Assembly (NCBI GenBank): GCA_965658375.1 | Contig: CBFHSD010000030.1 | Location: 1-27,459, forward strand | From: CBFHSD01 sp965658375 | GTDB taxonomy: Bacteria; Bacteroidota; Bacteroidia; Flavobacteriales_G; Salibacteraceae | Direction of reading: 5' to 3' | DNA length: 27,459 bases | Shown here: piece after piece, positions 22,951 to 27,459 of the stretch | Layout: each line of letters starts with the position of its first letter | Position numbering within the stretch: position 1 is the first letter of the stretch | Notes under the pieces: model-generated | Told to the model about the DNA's origin: nothing | Databases searched by the model: none | Seen by the model: only the letters and a program-made list of their open reading frames with translations | Translations under genes and position numbers: made by a program

Positions 22951-23340
22951 AGCAATTCAAAATTGCAGCTAGTGGTCTAGGATAGACATACTTTTGCGGA
23001 TTAGTGCCGTACTTTTCGAGGACAGAGCAATTTGATAGAACCCTTTTAAACAGATGCTATTTTTCAAGTGTGAAAATAAATTTTGATCCTATTCTTTCAC
23101 ATAATCAGGATGCTCAGTGTCCATTATTCTATCCCAAAACCTAAAGTACAAATTGTATACAACAGGTGTGTTATGGGTTCCCTTGTTTTATAAGTGAAAA
23201 AAACACGCTTTTTCATTTAGCGAAATATAGAAATTAAATTGAGCCTATCGTGCTACCAATGTACACTTAAGGTGATTAAAAATAGAGTCAAGAGTGCAAG
23301 AAGAAGAAGAAACGCTACACAGTACGTCAAACGCTTTAAT
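22951..23340. other. Gene-poor gap between Crp/Fnr gene and uvrA
   Basis: This 390-base AT-rich gap holds no intact gene. The only coding trace I can read is the minus-strand fragment at 23089-23187. Short direct repeats (TACTTTTGCG and TACTTTTCGA near 22988 and 23010) are too weak to interpret. No terminator, RNA gene or clear promoter was seen. Confidence 0.6.
23089..23187 (-). pseudogene. 3' fragment resembling a fatty-acid hydroxylase/sterol desaturase
   Basis: On the minus strand 32 codons are open before a TAG at 23089-23091, and the frame is closed on the upstream side by a TAA. The peptide includes THNTPVVYNLYF, then RFWDRIMDTEHPDYVKE. The F-W-D-R/K-x-M-x-T-E-H-P-D-Y ending is the usual C-terminus of Bacteroidota fatty-acid hydroxylase (sterol desaturase superfamily) proteins. 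The upstream His-rich catalytic part is absent. I read it as the relic of a deleted gene. The match is from memory of the family and is short. Confidence 0.4.
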
Positions 23341-26166
23341 TTACAGCTCTTCTTTCAAGAATTTACCGGTTTGTGAGGTTTTGCTGCGGGCTATTTTCTC
23401 TGGTGTTCCGGTAGCTACAATCTTACCTCCTCCTCTGCCTCCTTCGGGGCCAAGGTCTATAATATGATCTGCTACTTTGGCTATGTCTAAATTGTGTTCA
23501 ATCACCAAAACGGTATTGCCATGGTTCACCAAACTTTGCAACACTTCTAACAAAATGCGAATGTCTTCAAAGTGCAAGCCTGTAGTGGGCTCATCTAAAA
23601 TGTAAAAGGTTTTGCCGGTTTGCTTCTTCGCCAATTCTGTAGCCAACTTTACACGTTGCGCCTCGCCACCGGATAAGGTGGTACTGGGTTGACCAAGGGT
23701 AATGTAAGCCAAGCCCACATCTTCTAAGGTCTTTATTCTTCGGTAAATGGAAGGAATATGCTCAAAAAACGGAACAGCATCTTCTACCGTCATGTTCAGC
23801 ACATCGCTAATGCTCTTGCCTTTGTAACGCACCTCCTGGGTTTCGCGGTTGTAGCGCTTGCCTTGGCATGTTTCGCATTCTACATACACATCGGGCAAAA
23901 AGTTCATCTCAATGGTTTTTATCCCGGCTCCTTGGCAGGTTTCGCAACGGCCACCTTTTACATTAAATGAAAATCTACCGGGTTTGTACCCTCGTATTTT
24001 GGCTTCGGGCAATACGGCAAACAAGGCTCTAATGTCTGAGAACACTCCGGTGTAAGTTGCTGGGTTAGAACGTGGCGTTCGCCCAATAGGGCTTTGGTCT
24101 ATGCTAATCACTTTATCTAGCAAATCCAAGCCTTCAATGCTTTTGTAAGGCATTGCCTTCTTTTGGCTTTTGTGGTATTCTGCCGCTAAAATAGGATGCA
24201 GCGTATGGTTGATCAAGGTTGATTTTCCTGAACCAGAAACACCCGTAACGCAAATAAATTTACCCAAAGGAAAACGCGCGTTGACCTTTTGCAGGTTGTT
24301 GCCTGTGGCTCCTTTTAGAACAAGCTCTAAGCCATTGCCCGCCCTTCTCTCTGCTGGAACCTCAATCTTGAGCGAACCGTTTAAATAGTCTGAAGTGGTG
24401 CTGTGTTCTTGCATAATGCTTTTGGGCGTACCCTCTGCCACTACTCTACCACCATGCACACCGGCTTTGGGCCCAATGTCTAGTATGTAGTCGCTTTCTA
24501 GCATCATGTCTCTATCGTGCTCTACCACAATAACAGAGTTGCCAATATCGCGCAAGGCATGCAGAGCTTGAATCAAACGGTGGTTGTCTCTTTGGTGCAG
24601 CCCAATAGAGGGTTCATCAAGAATGTAAAGCACGCCCACCAATTGAGATCCTATTTGTGTGGCCAAGCGAATGCGCTGAGCCTCGCCCCCAGAAAGTGTG
24701 CGCGAACCGCGGTTAAGGGTAAGGTAATCCAAGCCTACATCTAACAAAAACTGAACGCGCGAGCGGATCTCTTTCAAGACTTCTCTGGCAATGGTATTTT
24801 GTTTTTCGCTCAAGCGGCTCTCAATGTCTTTGAACCACTCTGCCAACTGCACAATGTCTAGCTGGGCGAGATCTGCAATGTTTTTATCGGCAAATTTGAA
24901 ATACAAGGCTTGTTTCTTCAAGCGGGTTCCATGGCAAGTAGGGCATTCAATTTTATTCATAAAGCCCTCTGCCCATCTGCCCAAGGCCTTTGCCTTGTTC
25001 TCTTCGTATTGGTTCACAATCCAATTCACAATTCCCTCAAACTTGATGTTGTACTCGCGGCTTACACCCAATACTTGGCTTTCTACCGTAAACGATTCAT
25101 CGGTTCCATAGAGAATGGCTTGTTTGGCATCTTCAGAGATTTTTTCCCAAGGTGTTATCAAAGTGTATTCATAGCGCTCGCCCAGGGCTTTTAACTGGTT
25201 GAAAATCCATGTGCTTTTTGATTTTCCAATGGGTGTTAAAGCGCCTTGCTTGATTGACAATTTGCCATTGGGAACAATCTTATTCATGTCTACCTCGCTT
25301 ACTTCTCCCAAGCCATTGCATCGTGTGCAGGCTCCGTATGGCGAGTTGAAAGAGAACATATTGGGTGCGGGATCATCATACGCAATGCCCGATGTTGGGC
25401 ACATCAAGTTTCTACTAAAATGGCGCGCATCGTCTCCTCCATGTTCTTGAATCATCATGGTACCATTGCCTTGTTTGAGGCAGGTTGCCAAACTTTCTCG
25501 CAGGCGTTGATTGTGGTCGGCAGCTACTTTAATGCGGTCTACCACTATTTCAATGTCGTGCACCTTGTAGCGATCCAGCTTCATGCCATGCACAATCTCT
25601 TTTACTTCTCCATCTACCCGAACGCGGGTGTAGCCTTTCTTCACAATGCTTTCAAAGAGTTCTCGGTAATGTCCTTTTCGTCCTTTTACCACCGGAGCCA
25701 GCATCAAGATTTTCTTCTCGTTAAACTGTTCTAAGATCAAATTTAAAATCTGATCATCGCTGTAGCGCACCATCTTCTCGTTGGTAACATGAGAATAGGC
25801 ATCTCCTGCTCTGGCAAAGAGTAAGCGCATAAAATCGTAAATCTCTGTAATGGTTCCAACGGTAGATCGCGGACTGCGGTTCACCGTTTTTTGTTCAATA
25901 GAAATTACCGGAGCAAGCCCTTCTATTTTATCAACATCTGGACGTTCTAGATTCCCTAAAAACTGGCGGGCATAGCTGCTAAAGGTTTCTATATACCTGC
26001 GTTGCCCTTCTGCATAAATGGTATCAAAAGCCAGAGATGATTTGCCAGAGCCGCTCAAGCCTGTTATCACCACCAATTGATCTCTTGGAATTTGAACGTC
26101 TATGTTCTTCAAATTATGGGCTCTAGCTCCATAGACTTCGATAAAATGCTCTGGCTGTTCGTTCAT
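23341..26166 (-). CDS. uvrA: Excinuclease ABC subunit A
   Basis: This 941-residue protein is of normal UvrA length. It has two ABC ATPase modules: Walker A GLSGSGKSS at residues 36-44 and GVSGSGKST in the second half, signature LSGGEAQRI/V in both, and Walker B LYILDEPSIGLH and FYILDEPTTGLH. Zinc-binding cysteines are seen as CPTSG...CTRCNG, CPTCHG and CETCQG...CETCQG. With UvrB it scans DNA for bulky damage and loads UvrB for nucleotide excision repair in the cytoplasm. It is a single gene with a TAnnTTTG element at 26193-26200. The antisense frames along it are shadows. Confidence 0.97.
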   Translation of the reverse strand: MNEQPEHFIEVYGARAHNLKNIDVQIPRDQLVVITGLSGSGKSSLAFDTIYAEGQRRYIETFSSYARQFLGNLERPDVDKIEGLAPVISIEQKTVNRSPRSTVGTITEIYDFMRLLFARAGDAYSHVTNEKMVRYSDDQILNLILEQFNEKKILMLAPVVKGRKGHYRELFESIVKKGYTRVRVDGEVKEIVHGMKLDRYKVHDIEIVVDRIKVAADHNQRLRESLATCLKQGNGTMMIQEHGGDDARHFSRNLMCPTSGIAYDDPAPNMFSFNSPYGACTRCNGLGEVSEVDMNKIVPNGKLSIKQGALTPIGKSKSTWIFNQLKALGERYEYTLITPWEKISEDAKQAILYGTDESFTVESQVLGVSREYNIKFEGIVNWIVNQYEENKAKALGRWAEGFMNKIECPTCHGTRLKKQALYFKFADKNIADLAQLDIVQLAEWFKDIESRLSEKQNTIAREVLKEIRSRVQFLLDVGLDYLTLNRGSRTLSGGEAQRIRLATQIGSQLVGVLYILDEPSIGLHQRDNHRLIQALHALRDIGNSVIVVEHDRDMMLESDYILDIGPKAGVHGGRVVAEGTPKSIMQEHSTTSDYLNGSLKIEVPAERRAGNGLELVLKGATGNNLQKVNARFPLGKFICVTGVSGSGKSTLINHTLHPILAAEYHKSQKKAMPYKSIEGLDLLDKVISIDQSPIGRTPRSNPATYTGVFSDIRALFAVLPEAKIRGYKPGRFSFNVKGGRCETCQGAGIKTIEMNFLPDVYVECETCQGKRYNRETQEVRYKGKSISDVLNMTVEDAVPFFEHIPSIYRRIKTLEDVGLAYITLGQPSTTLSGGEAQRVKLATELAKKQTGKTFYILDEPTTGLHFEDIRILLEVLQSLVNHGNTVLVIEHNLDIAKVADHIIDLGPEGGRGGGKIVATGTPEKIARSKTSQTGKFLKEEL

Positions 26167-26192
26167 GTAAGAAAGACCTTGATAATGTTTCG

Positions 26193-26200
26193 CAAATCTA
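26193..26200 (-). promoter_or_regulatory. Candidate -7 element for uvrA
   Basis: The minus strand reads TAGATTTG, an exact TAnnTTTG, 26 bases before the ATG at 26166, giving a normal short leader. No clear -33 TTG was found and no obvious LexA-like palindrome is present. Confidence 0.45.
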
Positions 26201-26222
26201 ACGAAAGAGAGGCGTTAGTGTT

Positions 26223-27395
26223 TTAGAGAAATGCTCTTTTAAGACCTTGTATACCTTCTTCTAACATCATATCCGAAGAAGCATAATTCATTCTAAAATA
26301 TGTGCCTGCTTGTTGAGAAAACCAAGATCCTGGCGCCATGGCTAGTTGTCCTTTATCTATCAATCTTTTTTCCATCTCTTCTGGGGTGAACCCGCTATTT
26401 GAGGCGTTAATCCAAAGCTGATAGGTTCCTTGAGCATAGTGCGCTTGTAAACCATCAATGCCATTTACGGCATCCACGAGCCATTCCATTTTGCCTTTGA
26501 GAAGTGGAATAGCATCTTGCAAATAGTCTGCTCTAATCTCGGCTGCCTTTTGGTTCACATTTACCGTAAAAGGGTTGACCCCAGCCGCATGAAAAGCATC
26601 CAACTGTTTTAGAATGCCTTCGCGCAACACCTTGTTTCTGGTAAAAATGAAGCCTTCTGCCAAAGCGGGGATCCCAAAGGTTTTTGCAAATGAAGTGATG
26701 GCGATAACTTGATCGCTTGTGCTTTGAGCTATAGAAAGTGCACTGCGAAAGGTATTGCTGTAATCAATGTCTCCGTGAATCTCATCACTTACCAAAAGTA
26801 CCTTGTGCTTTTTGGCCAATTGAATGAGGCGTTCTGTGGTTTCTACTCCCCATACCTTACCTAGCGGATTGTGTGGATTGCACAACAAAAGTATCTTGCT
26901 TGTAGGGCGCTGAAGCAGTTCTTCCAGTTCTCCCCAATTCACTTCAAAACCGCCTTCTGTTGGAAGCAACTCGCTGTTTAATCCTTGGCGATCCATCTTG
27001 CCAATAACATGACTGAACATGTGGTATGCAGGACTAAAGAACACCACTCCATCTCCAGTTTTACTAAAGGCGCGCATAATGAGTGATAGCGCTGTGAGTA
27101 CACCACTTTCCACAAAGAAAGGTTCAATGGCATTGTTGAATTGAAACTGCTGCCGGTAACCTTCTGTAATGGCTTCTACATAACTGTCAGGTCTAAATTG
27201 GTAACTGTAATTTTTTCGTTCACTTGTTTCTCGAATGACGGCACTTAGCCTTTCATCAATAGCCAAATCCATATCTGCCACAAAAAAGGGTAGCAATCCA
27301 GATGTGTTAAACCTCATTTTTTGAAGATGCTCATTGAATTTAGCGGCACCATTAAAATAAGACGGGAGGTCTTCTTTTTTGAAAGATTGACTCAT
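26223..27395 (-). CDS. PatB/MalY-type PLP-dependent aminotransferase or C-S lyase
   Basis: This 390-residue fold-type I PLP enzyme has FVADMDLAID near the N-terminus (the DMD motif typical of the MalY/PatB group), FFSPAYHMF, CNPHNPLGKVW, VSDEIHGDI and K238 in SFAKTFGIPALAEGF as the Schiff-base Lys. The C-terminus has PGSWF and YFRMNYA with the carboxylate-binding Arg. The DMD motif, NPHNP and the SDEIH stretch are the MalY/PatB pattern, so a cystathionine beta-lyase or C-S lyase activity in sulphur amino acid metabolism is most likely. A general aminotransferase is the alternative. It is cytoplasmic and lies 56 bases upstream of uvrA on the same strand, which probably has its own promoter. 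Confidence 0.85.
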   Translation of the reverse strand: MSQSFKKEDLPSYFNGAAKFNEHLQKMRFNTSGLLPFFVADMDLAIDERLSAVIRETSERKNYSYQFRPDSYVEAITEGYRQQFQFNNAIEPFFVESGVLTALSLIMRAFSKTGDGVVFFSPAYHMFSHVIGKMDRQGLNSELLPTEGGFEVNWGELEELLQRPTSKILLLCNPHNPLGKVWGVETTERLIQLAKKHKVLLVSDEIHGDIDYSNTFRSALSIAQSTSDQVIAITSFAKTFGIPALAEGFIFTRNKVLREGILKQLDAFHAAGVNPFTVNVNQKAAEIRADYLQDAIPLLKGKMEWLVDAVNGIDGLQAHYAQGTYQLWINASNSGFTPEEMEKRLIDKGQLAMAPGSWFSQQAGTYFRMNYASSDMMLEEGIQGLKRAFL

Positions 27396-27409
27396 ATTTT
27401 GTTGGAATT

Positions 27410-27459
27410 TTAATCTGAACTTCTTGACACAAAATCGTACACAAAGGTGATGCGGTCAT
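27410..27459 (-). CDS. Possible C-terminal end of an upstream gene, partial
   Basis: The last bases of the window read on the minus strand as an open frame ending DRITFVYDFVSRSSD and a TAA at 27410-27412, 14 bases before the aminotransferase ATG. This could be the tail of a gene in the same operon. With only 15 codons, chance is a real alternative. Confidence 0.3.
   Translation of the reverse strand, partial: DRITFVYDFVSRSSD

Noticed and set aside
23758..25734. Several plus-strand open frames of 65-106 codons inside uvrA
   Set aside because: They lie antisense to a fully conserved UvrA and show no domain, signal or start context of their own.
1..27459. tRNA or rRNA genes, CRISPR arrays, insertion sequences, integrases or phage genes
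   Set aside because: I saw no clover-leaf-like segments, regularly spaced repeats, transposase or integrase motifs. A covariance-model search could still find a small RNA I missed.

Overview
The window looks like chromosomal DNA from a member of the Bacteroidota, most likely a marine Flavobacteriales-type bacterium. Four things support this. Three proteins end in type IX secretion system (T9SS) type A sorting tails. There are no clear Shine-Dalgarno sites, but TAnnTTTG (-7) elements recur upstream of genes. Several predicted outer-membrane barrels and SpII lipoproteins are present. The sigma factor, DUF4268 and DUF2490 genes also look typical of this phylum. The species cannot be named from the sequence alone.

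Layout. 1-2482 (mostly minus): a partial exported protein, a small outer-membrane barrel and an EamA-type transporter. 2608-6035 (plus): a DUF3817 membrane protein, then a tightly coupled trio made of an MbnP-like metal-binding protein with a T9SS tail and two di-heme MauG/cytochrome c peroxidase lipoproteins, joined by TAATG stop/start overlaps. 6076-8436: a ChaN-like haem/iron protein, uridine kinase and ttcA. 8561-9832: a micro-ORF, a DUF4268 protein and an AlbA_2 protein. 9829-13330: a DUF2490 barrel, an ECF-like sigma factor overlapping a tail-anchored protein gene, and an M14 zinc carboxypeptidase. 13423-18596: a large T9SS cargo, a Lys/Ala-rich histone-H1-like protein with a good terminator, and a T9SS-exported 5'-nucleotidase-like protein. 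18694-23340 (all minus) looks accessory and partly decayed: a Crp/Fnr regulator, a tiny exported protein, a membrane-anchored DJ-1/PfpI protein, a membrane-anchored sulfatase, a multiply broken pseudogene and a fragment resembling the end of a fatty-acid hydroxylase. 23341-27459 (minus): uvrA, a PatB/MalY-type PLP enzyme and perhaps the tail of one more gene.

Functional reading. The most interesting unit is 2945-6035. MbnP-family proteins are known partners of MbnH, a MauG-like di-heme enzyme that oxidises a Trp of MbnP to kynurenine to complete a copper site. Here MbnP is predicted to go to the cell surface by T9SS and has two peroxidase partners, one of which seems to lack the inter-heme Trp. 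A second pattern is that eight genes carry a TAnnTTTG-like element ending exactly four bases before the start codon, which suggests leaderless or nearly leaderless transcripts. No tRNA, rRNA, CRISPR array, insertion sequence or prophage was recognised.
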